Below are positions 17,628-26,644 of a DNA stretch of 64,000 nucleotides, piece after piece (the first letter of the stretch is position 1; each line of letters opens with the position of its first letter). The translations under genes and the position numbers were made by a program. Location of the stretch: assembly GCA_964590255.1 (NCBI GenBank), contig CAZPYA010000011.1, positions 13,481 to 77,480 on the forward strand. Reading direction: 5' to 3'. The notes beneath the pieces are model-generated. The model was not told the origin of the DNA. It saw only the letters and a list, made by a program, of their open reading frames with translations, and made no database searches. Source of the DNA: JAKIYB01 sp964590255. GTDB lineage: Bacteria > Armatimonadota > Hebobacteria > CAIYQO01.

Positions 17628-17749
17628 GGTCATCCCTTTCACCGGAGACGGTTGGGGACCGGGTACTGCTTTCCTACGTCGCGAGCGGGTAAAATCCTGC
17701 TGATGCAACGAAATATCCCGAAAAATCCGGTGTCGGACCGTGGGCTGCT

Positions 17750-18196
17750 TTACTCGGCTGCGAGTAGCGCGGTGATTGCTGCATCTATGTGATGCTGTTT
17801 TTCGCAGAGATCGGCCAGCGTGATAGCCCCCAGGTAGTCGGAGAGCACGGCACTGGCGCCATCGAGAATCTGACGCAAGGCGCACATCTCCGGCGTACGG
17901 TCGCAGTTCACGATAGCGGCGCATTCGACGAGATTGATGGGACCCTCGAGGATATGCACGACTTCCAGCAGCGTCACTTCGTGCGGGTCGCGATTCAGGC
18001 GATAGCCGCCATTGACGCCGCGAGTGGCGGACACCAGACCCGATTTGCGCAACAGCACCATCAACTGTTCGAGGTAGGTGGTGGGAAGCTGCTGTATCTC
18101 CACGATGTCGCGGAGGAGGATGGAGCCTTGCCCATACTTGCACGCCAGCACGGCCAGCGCGCGCAGGCCATACGTTGATCGAGTGGACAGTTTCAC
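17750..18196 (-). CDS. Rrf2/IscR-family Fe-S transcription regulator
   Basis: A 148-residue Rrf2 protein. The N-terminal winged helix (MKLSTRSTYGLRALAVLA, ...VSATRGVNGGYRL) matches IscR/NsrR. Three cysteines at positions 92, 98 and 105 (ECAAIVNCDRTPEMC) match the [2Fe-2S]/[4Fe-4S]-ligating cysteines of this family, so it probably senses Fe-S status, NO or redox state. It is transcribed divergently from the multiheme cytochrome and heme-synthesis cluster starting at 18876, making it a candidate regulator of that cluster. On the - strand it lies upstream of the large secreted-protein gene. Confidence 0.88.
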   Translation of the reverse strand: MKLSTRSTYGLRALAVLACKYGQGSILLRDIVEIQQLPTTYLEQLMVLLRKSGLVSATRGVNGGYRLNRDPHEVTLLEVVHILEGPINLVECAAIVNCDRTPEMCALRQILDGASAVLSDYLGAITLADLCEKQHHIDAAITALLAAE

Positions 18197-18456
18197 GACA
18201 GTTACTCCTTACGGAATCGCTACTTGATCCCGAAGAGATGCCATCGGTGTGAGACGCCGGTCGCCAGCCATCATGTGTGGCACATGCGCCAACCGATCGT
18301 TCATCATTTCACAGTCCGCGGCATACGGGATACAAACGATGATCCTTATCGCGCATTTCTCCCTATTTCTTATCTACAATACTCTATATATATCACGTCG
18401 TCAACGGATTTGTGCATTATTTCACGATAACAAATTCAGCGTCGAGTTTATGTTCT

Positions 18457-18540
18457 CAGGTCTTTCGCTTCACCCCCCTCTCCTCAGGATTGGGAGAGGG
18501 GGGCAGGGGGTGAGGGCCGAACGAGGAAGCGAAAGTCCTG
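18457..18540 (+). repeat. 84-bp foldback repeat with C/G-rich core
   Basis: Terminal inverted repeats of 15 bp (18457-18471 and 18526-18540) match at 14 of 15 positions, starting CAGG. The core holds CCCCCCTCTC/GAGAGGGGGG. A related core lies at 12167-12209 in opposite orientation. Confidence 0.55.
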
Positions 18541-18617
18541 TCGCATTTCACTATGCTTCGCTCGTCTGATCATCATATTTCACGCCTGTTTATAATTTAT
18601 CAACTTTATCGGGAGCG

Positions 18618-18646
18618 TTGACATCTGTCCCCTGCTGCGTTATGAT
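18618..18646 (+). promoter_or_regulatory. near-consensus sigma70 promoter upstream of cytochrome cluster
   Basis: TTGACA at 18618-18623, a 17-nt spacer and TATGAT at 18641-18646. It points at the multiheme cytochrome gene 230 bases downstream. Confidence 0.7.
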
Positions 18647-18875
18647 GCGATTGAGGGGTCGACGGCGCGGCGTCTTCGTGCCATGCTTCACAAATCCGGC
18701 CATTCGCTCGCATCACGGCCAGTCTGCTGCCCGGCGATGAGGCGAATTCGTCCGATGGACCACGTGATAGTTCCCCTTTGCGACGAAATGCCCAATCGAC
18801 GGCATTCGCCGTGCGGCCGGGCCGTGCAGCAGTAGATGTGCCCAACTATACTATATTACAGTAGAGATCGTCGTT

Positions 18876-21542
18876 ATGCGTAGAATTGCCTGGCTATTAT
18901 ACTTGTGCGTCCTCGTCTCCGGCCTGTGTATCGCCGGCCTGCAGATGCGGGTTGCGCCGTTACAGGCGCAGGAGGACAGCGAGGTTATCGCCCCCAAGGA
19001 CGTTGAGACCTGCCTGGGGTGTCATGGCGAGGCGCTCAACACCGCAAAGATGCAGGCTTCCGCGCATGGCAAACTCACCTGCCAGGACTGCCATCGCGGC
19101 GTCGACCGCTTCCCTCACCCGGAAAAAACTGTCGCGAAGAAGCCTGCCTGCGGCACCTGCCACGCGAAGGAGACGCGGCGTCTGGCCGCCAGCGTGCATC
19201 GCGCCTCCGGCAAGGCGAGCAAGCCTACTTGCCAAAGCTGCCACGGCGCCGCCGCGCATACCGTGCCCGTGACGCATACCCTATCAGCCGCGAAACAAGA
19301 TGCGTCCTGCGTCGCCTGCCATGCCGCCAGCGCCGCGAGCATGCGCAAGACGCCGCACGGGCAGACCGGATTGAGCGGCGCGCCGCGCACCACCTGCCGC
19401 TCCTGCCATACGCAAGACCCGCACGCCATCACCGCGCCGTCGGCGAAGACCGCGCAGACGGCCTGCCATACCTGCCATAACGATGTAGAATCGACCCTGG
19501 CGGGCAGCGTACACCGAGACGCGGCGAAGGCCTGCGCCGACTGCCATGCCGGCAAGGTCCACGCGCTGAAGCCAGCAACGAGCCTCGCCGCCCATGACGA
19601 TTCCGACTGCCGCCGCTGCCACGCCGACGCGGCGCAGGCGATGACGGGCACCGCGCACGGCGGCCGCAACTGCCGCGCCTGTCATGATGCCAGCGTGCAC
19701 GGTATCAAGCCGCCGGCGCGCTCCGCCGCCGAAAAATCCGCTCGCTGCGCCACCTGCCACGCGCAAACCGCTGTGGCGATGGCGAGCAGCATCCACGGAA
19801 AGGCAGTCCCGAAAAACGGCGCCAAAACGCCCACCTGCGTAACCTGCCACGGCGAGACGACGCATGCAGTCGGCCCCGTGGCGGCGCTGAAGGCGAAGCC
19901 GCGCGACGCCTCCTGCCGCGCCTGCCACGCCGACCAGTTTACCGCGATGCAGAGCAGCGTGCACGGCAAGGCGTTCGCTACCAGGGTCAAAGGGCAAAGC
20001 TGCTTCGCCTGTCACGGTAACACCCCGCATGCCGTGCAGCGACTCAACGCTGGCACCACGGCGCAGATCGTCGGCGTGTGCAAACGCTGCCACGATGACA
20101 AAACCGCGATGCCGGGCACCAGCAAGCACGACAACCCGGACAAGGTAGCCGGCGATCATCCGACCTGCTTGAGCTGCCACGGAAAAAGCATCCACAGCAT
20201 CGCGAAGCCGCCGACACCGACGCGACAGGAACAGGTGAACCTCTGTGGCAAGTGTCATGCCGACAGCGTCATTATGGGTCGCTACGGCATGAATACGGAA
20301 GCGATGGATTCCTACCTGCAGAGCTTCCACGGCCGCGCAGTCATGCATTTCAAGCAGGACCAATCGGCAACCTGTACGGACTGCCACGGACTGCACGCGG
20401 TGATGGCGCCGGAAGCGAAACCATCACCGGTAAACCCGGCCAACGTGGCGCAGACCTGCGGCAAGTGCCACCCTGGCGCGAAACTGAATTTTGCCATGTC
20501 CGGCGCGAACCATCTGCGCCTGAAAATCGAAGGCAACAAGATCCTGAAGATTGAAGAGCTGGCATTCATGTGGCTCATCTACGGCGCCATGTCCTTCCTC
20601 TTCATCATGGTGCTGCTCGACCTGCGACGCAAGCTCTTTGACAAGGACTGCGTGCCGGAATGCGGTAAGCTCATCACGATCCTGATCTCCGCCGGGTTGC
20701 TGTCACTGGTCTTTGGCATCATCTTCGCCTACCTGCGCATCCCGTATGCCTGGGTGCTGTGGGGAGCGTCGGTCGTTATCGCGATCGCCGCATACGTGCT
20801 GAACCACTTCCGCCGCAAGCATCACGCGCCCGCCGCGCACGGCGGACGTATGTACCAGCGCTTCTCGCTGTCGCAGCGCTGGCAGCACGGCTTGCTCGCG
20901 CTTAGCTTCACGCTGCTGGTGCTCACCGGCTTCCCGCTGCACTTCGCGCATGTGGAATGGACGCACATCTTCCTGTGGCCCTTTGGCGGCCTGACAGGCG
21001 CGCGCATCGTGCACCGTATCGCCGGCCTGATGATGGTGACCAACTGGATCTGGCACCTGGGCTACCTGCTGTATCGCTGGAAGAAGGCGAACTTCACGCT
21101 GCGCTCCTGGTCGATGTTCCCGTCGTGGAAAGACGCACGCGACGTGGTCGACTACTTCAAGTGGGGCCTGGGCCTGCGCAAGGACCTGCCGCAGTGGGAA
21201 CGTTTCCAATTCCGCGAAAAATTCGATTACTTCGCCGACATCTGGGGCACCATCGTCATGGGCACCACTGGCATCCTGCTATGGTTCCCGGTGGTGCTGG
21301 GTAATCTGCTGCCCGACTGGGCCTTCGGGTTCGCCTATATCGCGCACAGTTATGAAGGCACGCTCGCGCTGATGGCGATTCTCATCTGGCACTTCTACAA
21401 CACGCATTTCAATCCGGATATGTTCCCGATGAATCCGGTGTGGTGGACGGGCACGATGACCGAAGAGGAAATGGCGCGCGAGCATCCGCTGGAAAAGGCG
21501 CGCATCGACGCCGAATCCGCGGGTACCACGGAGACGAAGTAA
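18876..21542 (+). CDS. 19-heme cytochrome c fused to a cytochrome b domain (CbcL-like)
   Basis: An 888-residue inner-membrane redox protein. After a signal/anchor segment, residues ~45-545 contain 19 CXXCH heme c motifs (CLGCH first, CGKCH last) with interspersed His in SVHG or SAHG motifs that could serve as distal ligands. Residues ~565-870 contain several membrane helices with conserved His (RWQHGLLAL, ARIVHRIAG, NWIWHLGYL, IWHFYNTHF), the pattern of a diheme cytochrome b561/FdnI-type quinol-binding domain. Geobacter CbcL has the same multiheme c plus cytochrome b layout but with nine c hemes; it oxidises quinol for extracellular electron transfer. By analogy, this protein moves electrons from menaquinol to periplasmic cytochromes. 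It opens a cluster ending in heme-synthesis genes. Confidence 0.85.
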   Translation: MRRIAWLLYLCVLVSGLCIAGLQMRVAPLQAQEDSEVIAPKDVETCLGCHGEALNTAKMQASAHGKLTCQDCHRGVDRFPHPEKTVAKKPACGTCHAKETRRLAASVHRASGKASKPTCQSCHGAAAHTVPVTHTLSAAKQDASCVACHAASAASMRKTPHGQTGLSGAPRTTCRSCHTQDPHAITAPSAKTAQTACHTCHNDVESTLAGSVHRDAAKACADCHAGKVHALKPATSLAAHDDSDCRRCHADAAQAMTGTAHGGRNCRACHDASVHGIKPPARSAAEKSARCATCHAQTAVAMASSIHGKAVPKNGAKTPTCVTCHGETTHAVGPVAALKAKPRDASCRACHADQFTAMQSSVHGKAFATRVKGQSCFACHGNTPHAVQRLNAGTTAQIVGVCKRCHDDKTAMPGTSKHDNPDKVAGDHPTCLSCHGKSIHSIAKPPTPTRQEQVNLCGKCHADSVIMGRYGMNTEAMDSYLQSFHGRAVMHFKQDQSATCTDCHGLHAVMAPEAKPSPVNPANVAQTCGKCHPGAKLNFAMSGANHLRLKIEGNKILKIEELAFMWLIYGAMSFLFIMVLLDLRRKLFDKDCVPECGKLITILISAGLLSLVFGIIFAYLRIPYAWVLWGASVVIAIAAYVLNHFRRKHHAPAAHGGRMYQRFSLSQRWQHGLLALSFTLLVLTGFPLHFAHVEWTHIFLWPFGGLTGARIVHRIAGLMMVTNWIWHLGYLLYRWKKANFTLRSWSMFPSWKDARDVVDYFKWGLGLRKDLPQWERFQFREKFDYFADIWGTIVMGTTGILLWFPVVLGNLLPDWAFGFAYIAHSYEGTLALMAILIWHFYNTHFNPDMFPMNPVWWTGTMTEEEMAREHPLEKARIDAESAGTTETK

Positions 21543-21638
21543 TCGCCCCCTGGACGGATAAGTGCATGGATGCATATATCGACCGCTTACCTGTCGCAAA
21601 GTAAGTTCCATACTAATCAGCGTAGTGAGGGCAGTCGC

Positions 21639-22181
21639 ATGACTGAGTCAACGAACACACAACCGACGATCCGCTTCCCGTGGGGACCACTGACGGCACT
21701 CTACAGTGCCATCACCTTCTTCATGCTCGGCATCGACATGGCGCTGCTGCACCTCGGCTACCGCCATTATCACTTCATGGCGGTGATGCCGGTGGTCTTC
21801 TGCCTGGTGGCGACTATTGTCTCCGTCCTCACCGCCTTCTCCCGACGGCTGCGCAACGCTGCGTGGATTACCGGGGTGCTGGCGATGATTGTTGGCCTGG
21901 TGGGCACGGTCATCCACCTGGAAATCGCCTTCGCCAATCTGAAAGAGCTGACGATGGCGGTGCTGCTTGAACGCCTGGTCTTCGACACCCGTCCTCCGCT
22001 GGCCCCGGCGGCGCTGGCGGGCACCGGCCTGCTGATGCTGTTCGACACCTGGGCCGAGCGCTGGCCGATCCCGATGCTGGAGCGCGTGCTACAGGCCGGC
22101 GCGCGGCGTTTCCCCTGGCTGCGCCGCATGCTCGTGGACGAAGAGTCGGCCTCGTCCGTGCAGGAGCCGGCCACCCGGTAA
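21639..22181 (+). CDS. small integral membrane protein between two 19-heme cytochromes
   Basis: A 180-residue protein with four or five hydrophobic segments (around residues 16-36, 45-65, 72-95 and 122-140). Conserved-looking His in HLGYRHYHFM and IHLE could bind heme or quinone, but no heme c motif is present. GAGGG precedes the ATG at 21639. I do not recognise a family. Its place between the paralogous cytochromes suggests it is a subunit of their complex, perhaps the membrane partner of the second cytochrome. Confidence 0.65.
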   Translation: MTESTNTQPTIRFPWGPLTALYSAITFFMLGIDMALLHLGYRHYHFMAVMPVVFCLVATIVSVLTAFSRRLRNAAWITGVLAMIVGLVGTVIHLEIAFANLKELTMAVLLERLVFDTRPPLAPAALAGTGLLMLFDTWAERWPIPMLERVLQAGARRFPWLRRMLVDEESASSVQEPATR

Positions 22182-22225
22182 GAGCCGATGCCTCGTTGTT
22201 TCGCCTGCCGCCTTCTGGGGGTGCC

Positions 22226-24274
22226 ATGTTTAAGCGCCAATATCTCAATATCATCCTCTTCGTCCTGGCCGTGCTGGCCGGGACGCTTACGCTCTGTCTT
22301 ACCCACGGCCGCGCCGATGACGACGTGACAATGTTGGCGCCGTCCGATACCGAGTCCTGCCTGGGCTGCCACGGCGAGACGATCGACGCCGGACATTTCA
22401 CCGCCTCTGCCCACGGCCGGCTGGCCTGCCAGCTCTGCCATGCGGGCGTGGACCGCTTCCCCCACCCTGATGCGGCCACCGCGAAGATGCCGCAATGCGC
22501 TACCTGCCACCAGGGCAAGGCCACCGACTTGAAACACAGCGCGCATGGCCCGGCGCTGGCAAAAAAGGCCGGCAATGCGCGCTGCGAAAGCTGTCATGGC
22601 GGCAACCCACACACGATGACGCCAGCCGGCAAATTGCCGGCGAACACGACGTTCTGCGCCCGCTGTCACAAAGATCAGGCGAACGGCCTGGCGAAGAGTG
22701 TGCACGCGCCCGGTAAAAATGGCGCGACGCCGGACTGCGCCACCTGCCACGGTCGCGACGCGCACACGCTCACCTCGCCGAAATCGGCGCACATCGCTGG
22801 CGACGCCACCTGCTGGCAATGCCACAGCGCGCAGGCGAAGGAACTGACCGGCAGCGCCCATGGCGCGCATGACGCGCAAAGCGGCCTGTCGTGCCTGGAA
22901 TGCCACGGCGGCAACCCGCACGGCATTGCCCACCCGGCGAAGACGACGACGGCCAACGCCGACGTCAATTGCAAACGCTGCCACCAGGACATCGCCGGCC
23001 GTCTGGGTAAAAGCGCCCACGGCCACGCCGGGCCGAAGACCGGGAAGCAAATCGGCTGCTTCGACTGTCACGGCGCACAGCCGCACGCCATCGGCCAGGC
23101 GAAGAAGCTGACGGAAACCGAGCGCTCGGCACTGTGCGAACGCTGCCACGCCGACCAGACTCAGCACATGGTGGGCGGCGCGCACGGCCCGGGACGGTTG
23201 AAGGACGGCCGTCACCTGAACTGCCTGAGCTGCCACGGCCACGATCAGCACGCTGTCACCCCGCCGTCGGCGATGGCGGCGCTGGCAAAGGAATCGTCCT
23301 GCAAGGCCTGCCACGTGGGCGCGGTGAAGACGCTGGCGCACAGCGTGCATGGCCGCACCGGAGCCCACTCGGATGCGAAAAAGCCCACCTGCACCGACTG
23401 CCATCCGGCGAATCCGAAACTGATCTCCACCGACCCGGTAAACAACCGCAAGCAGGTGGAAACGGCCTGCGCGCGCTGCCACGAAGATTTGTCGCCGACC
23501 ATGAAAGACGACGTGCACGGTCGACCTGACAAGGTCGCCGGCGACCACCCCACCTGTGTGTCCTGCCACGGCGGCGTCGGTCACGGCATCTCGTCGCCGA
23601 AATCGATGACGCCGAAGCAGCGCGTGGAGATGTGCGCGGCATGCCACCGCGACGAATCTCGCATGGCGCGTTATGGCATCATGCCCGATACCGTGCCCGC
23701 CTACGAGGCCACCGTGCATGGCAAAGGCGTAATGCGCCTGGGTCGCACCGACGAGGCCACCTGCACGCACTGCCACGGCCTGCACGGCATCCTGCCCCCC
23801 AGCGATCGACGTTCGACGGCACACTCAAATAACATGCCGACAGTCTGTGCAGAGTGCCACAAAGGCAATGCGAAGGACTTCGCCTACTCATATGCCAGCC
23901 ACTTCCGCTTCGAAGTGGAAAAATCCATCGTCATCCCGATGTCCCGCGTCTTCAGCCAGATTCTGGCCATCGGCGCCGGCATCGTGCTACTCGGACTGGT
24001 GGTGCTGGGATACCGGCAACGCTTGTGCAGCATCGGCGACGTCAAAACCGCAGGACGCTTCCTGGAAGGCTTCAATGCACTCAGCCTGATGGCCTTCCTC
24101 ATCGCGGTCACCATCCTCCTCTCTGTGCTAATTATGGCGCGCGTAGGCGAAGCCGATTTCTCGCAACACACCCAGTCGGCTATCTGGCTGCTGGGCCTGT
24201 GCCTGGCCTCGCAATTCCTGAAACGCGTATTGCCGCCGTGCGAACGGCCGAAACGGGAGACGCCCGAGGAGTAA
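22226..24274 (+). CDS. 19-heme cytochrome c with C-terminal membrane segments
   Basis: A 682-residue paralogue of the 18876-21542 cytochrome. After an N-terminal anchor there are 19 CXXCH motifs (CLGCH to CAECH). The first and last heme segments are strikingly alike in both proteins (ESCLGCHGET versus ETCLGCHGEA; CTHCHGLHG versus CTDCHGLHA). Instead of a cytochrome b domain, the C-terminus has about three hydrophobic helices (near residues 575-600, 620-645 and 650-670). A likely role is a periplasmic heme wire held at the inner membrane, with a b-type or quinone-reactive partner from a neighbouring protein. The start at 22226 follows GGGGG; an ATG at 22196 is less likely. Confidence 0.85.
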   Translation: MFKRQYLNIILFVLAVLAGTLTLCLTHGRADDDVTMLAPSDTESCLGCHGETIDAGHFTASAHGRLACQLCHAGVDRFPHPDAATAKMPQCATCHQGKATDLKHSAHGPALAKKAGNARCESCHGGNPHTMTPAGKLPANTTFCARCHKDQANGLAKSVHAPGKNGATPDCATCHGRDAHTLTSPKSAHIAGDATCWQCHSAQAKELTGSAHGAHDAQSGLSCLECHGGNPHGIAHPAKTTTANADVNCKRCHQDIAGRLGKSAHGHAGPKTGKQIGCFDCHGAQPHAIGQAKKLTETERSALCERCHADQTQHMVGGAHGPGRLKDGRHLNCLSCHGHDQHAVTPPSAMAALAKESSCKACHVGAVKTLAHSVHGRTGAHSDAKKPTCTDCHPANPKLISTDPVNNRKQVETACARCHEDLSPTMKDDVHGRPDKVAGDHPTCVSCHGGVGHGISSPKSMTPKQRVEMCAACHRDESRMARYGIMPDTVPAYEATVHGKGVMRLGRTDEATCTHCHGLHGILPPSDRRSTAHSNNMPTVCAECHKGNAKDFAYSYASHFRFEVEKSIVIPMSRVFSQILAIGAGIVLLGLVVLGYRQRLCSIGDVKTAGRFLEGFNALSLMAFLIAVTILLSVLIMARVGEADFSQHTQSAIWLLGLCLASQFLKRVLPPCERPKRETPEE

Positions 24275-24404
24275 TTCAGTCTGCATGACCGTCGCCGGGT
24301 TGCGCAAACGGTTCCTACCGTGCCGCAATCCGGCGATTGTCATTTTTCCCGGTCATGAGAAATACGACTCATATTCTCGTGTAACTGCCCCGTTTCGTGG
24401 GAAT

Positions 24405-24410
24405 TATAAT
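24405..24410 (+). promoter_or_regulatory. TATAAT -10 box upstream of resB
   Basis: A perfect TATAAT in an otherwise AT-rich patch between the second cytochrome and resB. No good -35 box is seen, so this is a weak call. It would let resB-ccsA-ahbCD be transcribed independently of the cytochromes. Confidence 0.35.
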
Positions 24411-24470
24411 GACACTCATGTAAAAATGGTGCGCAGCAAGCAAGCCCTAACGAATGGAACACTACGCCAT

Positions 24471-25823
24471 ATGGTCACAACCAAGCAACCGCCTGCGTCG
24501 CAGGCTGAACAACGTGAAATCTGGCAGATGCCCTGGAACTGGCCCGAAGCGGTCATGCTGCTGGGTGGGGTCATCTACATCGCCTTTCTGCTGCAGTTTC
24601 TCGCAAATCGCCGTGGCATGCATCTGGCCATGCCCGTGCCCTGGAATTGGGTCGTCCCCATCGGCCTTGCCGTCATCGCGCTCGTTGCCGGTCTGCTCTG
24701 GCGGCGCGGGCCGTTCGTGCGCTGGCTGGGTGGGTTGCCCTTCGCGGTGACGGCCATCGTCATTTACACCGTGCTCGGCCTGGTGGGGATTCTCACCACG
24801 CAGGTGTCGGGAGACGACCTGTTGCGCGCTCTCGGACACAAGGAACTGCTAGCGAGCTTCGGCCTGCGCAATCTATACAGCTCGATCCCATTCCTGGTGG
24901 CGTCGATGCTCATTATCCTCAACCTCGCCGCGCTACTCGGGCGCCGCATCGCCCGGCCGAAGCCGGGATTCATCGGCTTCCTGCTTAACCATCTCGGGCT
25001 GCTCATCGTGATGGTGGCGATGATCGCGGGAACGGCGCAGCGGGTGACGGTGAAAATCCCGCTCTTCCCCGGTGAATCCACGGACAAAGCTGTCGTCACG
25101 AAATTCGATCACATGTCCGGGCAGGAGAAGGTCGTCGCCAGCTATCCGCTGGGCGGCATGTTGACGCTGGACCGCTTCAATATCGACTATTATCCGCCCA
25201 CCGCGCATCTGATGATCATCGATATGCAGGGCATGCAGAAAGGCACGGACGACTTCCACCGCGTCGACGAGAAAGCCGCGACGCCGGGCCATCAGTTTTC
25301 GGCATATGGCATCACGGTGCGAGTCGAAGCCTTTCTTCCCTCCGCCACGCCGAAGGACAACGGCGAATGGACCGCGTCGGATTCCGCGCGCGGCATGCCG
25401 GTGCTGAAGGTGGCGTATGACGCGCCGGATGGACACGAGCATACGCAGTGGCTGACGGAAGGCATGCATAACCCGCTGAAGATTGGCGACAACTATTTCG
25501 TCATGATGCAGACGCAGGCGGAACCGAAACGCTACCAGTCCTTTGTGACGGTGAAGAGCGGCGCCGGCGTGACGACGAAGCAAACCATTGAAGTCAACAA
25601 GCCGCTGCGCCTCGGACAATGGTGGCTGTACCAGAGCTCATACGGCACCGACCAGTTCCGCGGGCAGTATACGGTGCTCGAAGCCTGGCAAGATCCGGCG
25701 ATGATGCCGATTTATCTCGGCATGCTCTGCATGGTGCTGGGCGCCTTTGTCTCGATGTGGTTCACGCCGCGGCGCCGCCTGGCGCGCCAGGAAGAGACGA
25801 CGCCTGAGGAGGACGCCCAATGA
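24471..25823 (+). CDS. resB: cytochrome c biogenesis protein ResB/Ccs1-like
   Basis: About 450 residues with membrane segments near residues 23-43, 55-75, 82-105 and 140-160, then a large periplasmic domain and a final membrane helix (MLCMVLGAFVSMWFTP) near residue 430. This is the layout of ResB (CcsB/Ccs1), which works with CcsA/ResC in system II cytochrome c maturation to deliver heme and ligate it to CXXCH. The stop overlaps the next gene's start by ATGA. The start is uncertain: ATG at 24471 or 24426 are both possible, and the frame is open from 24285. Confidence 0.8.
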   Translation: MVTTKQPPASQAEQREIWQMPWNWPEAVMLLGGVIYIAFLLQFLANRRGMHLAMPVPWNWVVPIGLAVIALVAGLLWRRGPFVRWLGGLPFAVTAIVIYTVLGLVGILTTQVSGDDLLRALGHKELLASFGLRNLYSSIPFLVASMLIILNLAALLGRRIARPKPGFIGFLLNHLGLLIVMVAMIAGTAQRVTVKIPLFPGESTDKAVVTKFDHMSGQEKVVASYPLGGMLTLDRFNIDYYPPTAHLMIIDMQGMQKGTDDFHRVDEKAATPGHQFSAYGITVRVEAFLPSATPKDNGEWTASDSARGMPVLKVAYDAPDGHEHTQWLTEGMHNPLKIGDNYFVMMQTQAEPKRYQSFVTVKSGAGVTTKQTIEVNKPLRLGQWWLYQSSYGTDQFRGQYTVLEAWQDPAMMPIYLGMLCMVLGAFVSMWFTPRRRLARQEETTPEEDAQ

Positions 25824-26626
25824 CCACCACGCACGCATTCGACACCACTGGCATCATTATTTTGGCCATCTGGGTTATCGCGTTGGTCGGCTATATCCCC
25901 GCGGTCCATCGCCGCATGCGCTGGACCGTCAGCGCAGTCCCGCTGCTCATTGGCTGGACCTATCTCGCCTGGTATCTGGGCGCGCAGTGGGTGGCGCTGG
26001 GGCACCCGCCCATGCGCAATATCAGCCAGACGATGCTCTGGGCAGCCTTCTTCCTGCCGCTCATCACTCTGGGCATCGAGCTCTTCGCGAAGACGCGCAT
26101 CCAGGCCATTCCCGCCATCATCGTAGGCAGCGCCTTCGTCATCGGCGTGATCAAAAAGGGCGAGGTGCCGAACGCCATGCTGCCGCCGGCGCTGCAGAGT
26201 CCGTGGTTCGCGCCGCACGTGCTCGTCTACATGATTGCCTACGCGGCCATCTGCGTGGCTGCGGTGCTGGCGCTGGTGCATCTGGTGACGCCGTTGGCGC
26301 GCACGCTGCGCGCGGAGTCCGATGCCATCGGCGTTACCCGGCTGCTCATGCGCATCGCCTACCCGCTGCTCACGCTGGGCATGCTGCTGGGCGCGTATTG
26401 GGGTAAGATCGCCTGGGGCACCTACTGGGGCTGGGATTCCAAGGAGACGGCCGCCTTCGTCTCGTGGACGTCGATGCTCATTTACACGCATCTCGACTAT
26501 CGCGGCAAACTCTCGCCGCGCTGGAACATGGGATTGGCGCTCATCACCGGTTTAATGATACTCTTTGCGTGGATGCTGATTAACTTCCTGCCGTCGGCGA
26601 AAAGCCTGCACACATACGCGAACTAA
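25820..26626 (+). CDS. ccsA: cytochrome c biogenesis protein CcsA/ResC
   Basis: A 268-residue membrane protein with about eight helices. The tryptophan-rich WWD heme-handling motif is seen as WGTYWGWDSKET near residue 200, flanked by conserved His in the membrane helices. With ResB it exports heme and attaches it to cytochrome c in the periplasm. It overlaps resB by four bases and is followed 18 bases later by ahbC. Its place beside cytochromes with 19 hemes each supports the assignment. Confidence 0.9.
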   Translation: MTTTHAFDTTGIIILAIWVIALVGYIPAVHRRMRWTVSAVPLLIGWTYLAWYLGAQWVALGHPPMRNISQTMLWAAFFLPLITLGIELFAKTRIQAIPAIIVGSAFVIGVIKKGEVPNAMLPPALQSPWFAPHVLVYMIAYAAICVAAVLALVHLVTPLARTLRAESDAIGVTRLLMRIAYPLLTLGMLLGAYWGKIAWGTYWGWDSKETAAFVSWTSMLIYTHLDYRGKLSPRWNMGLALITGLMILFAWMLINFLPSAKSLHTYAN

Positions 26627-26644
26627 CAAAGTGGGACGACGCAT

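Larger units (their letters stand above)
18197..18875. other. 679-bp intergenic region between Rrf2 gene and cytochrome cluster
   Basis: No supported protein gene. It holds an AT-rich stretch around 18320-18430, a foldback repeat at 18457-18540, a consensus promoter at 18618-18646 and a second -10-like TATACT at 18847-18852 close to the 18876 start. Transcription from 18618 would give a leader of about 220 bases. A site for the divergent Rrf2 protein would be expected here, but I cannot pick one. Confidence 0.6.
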
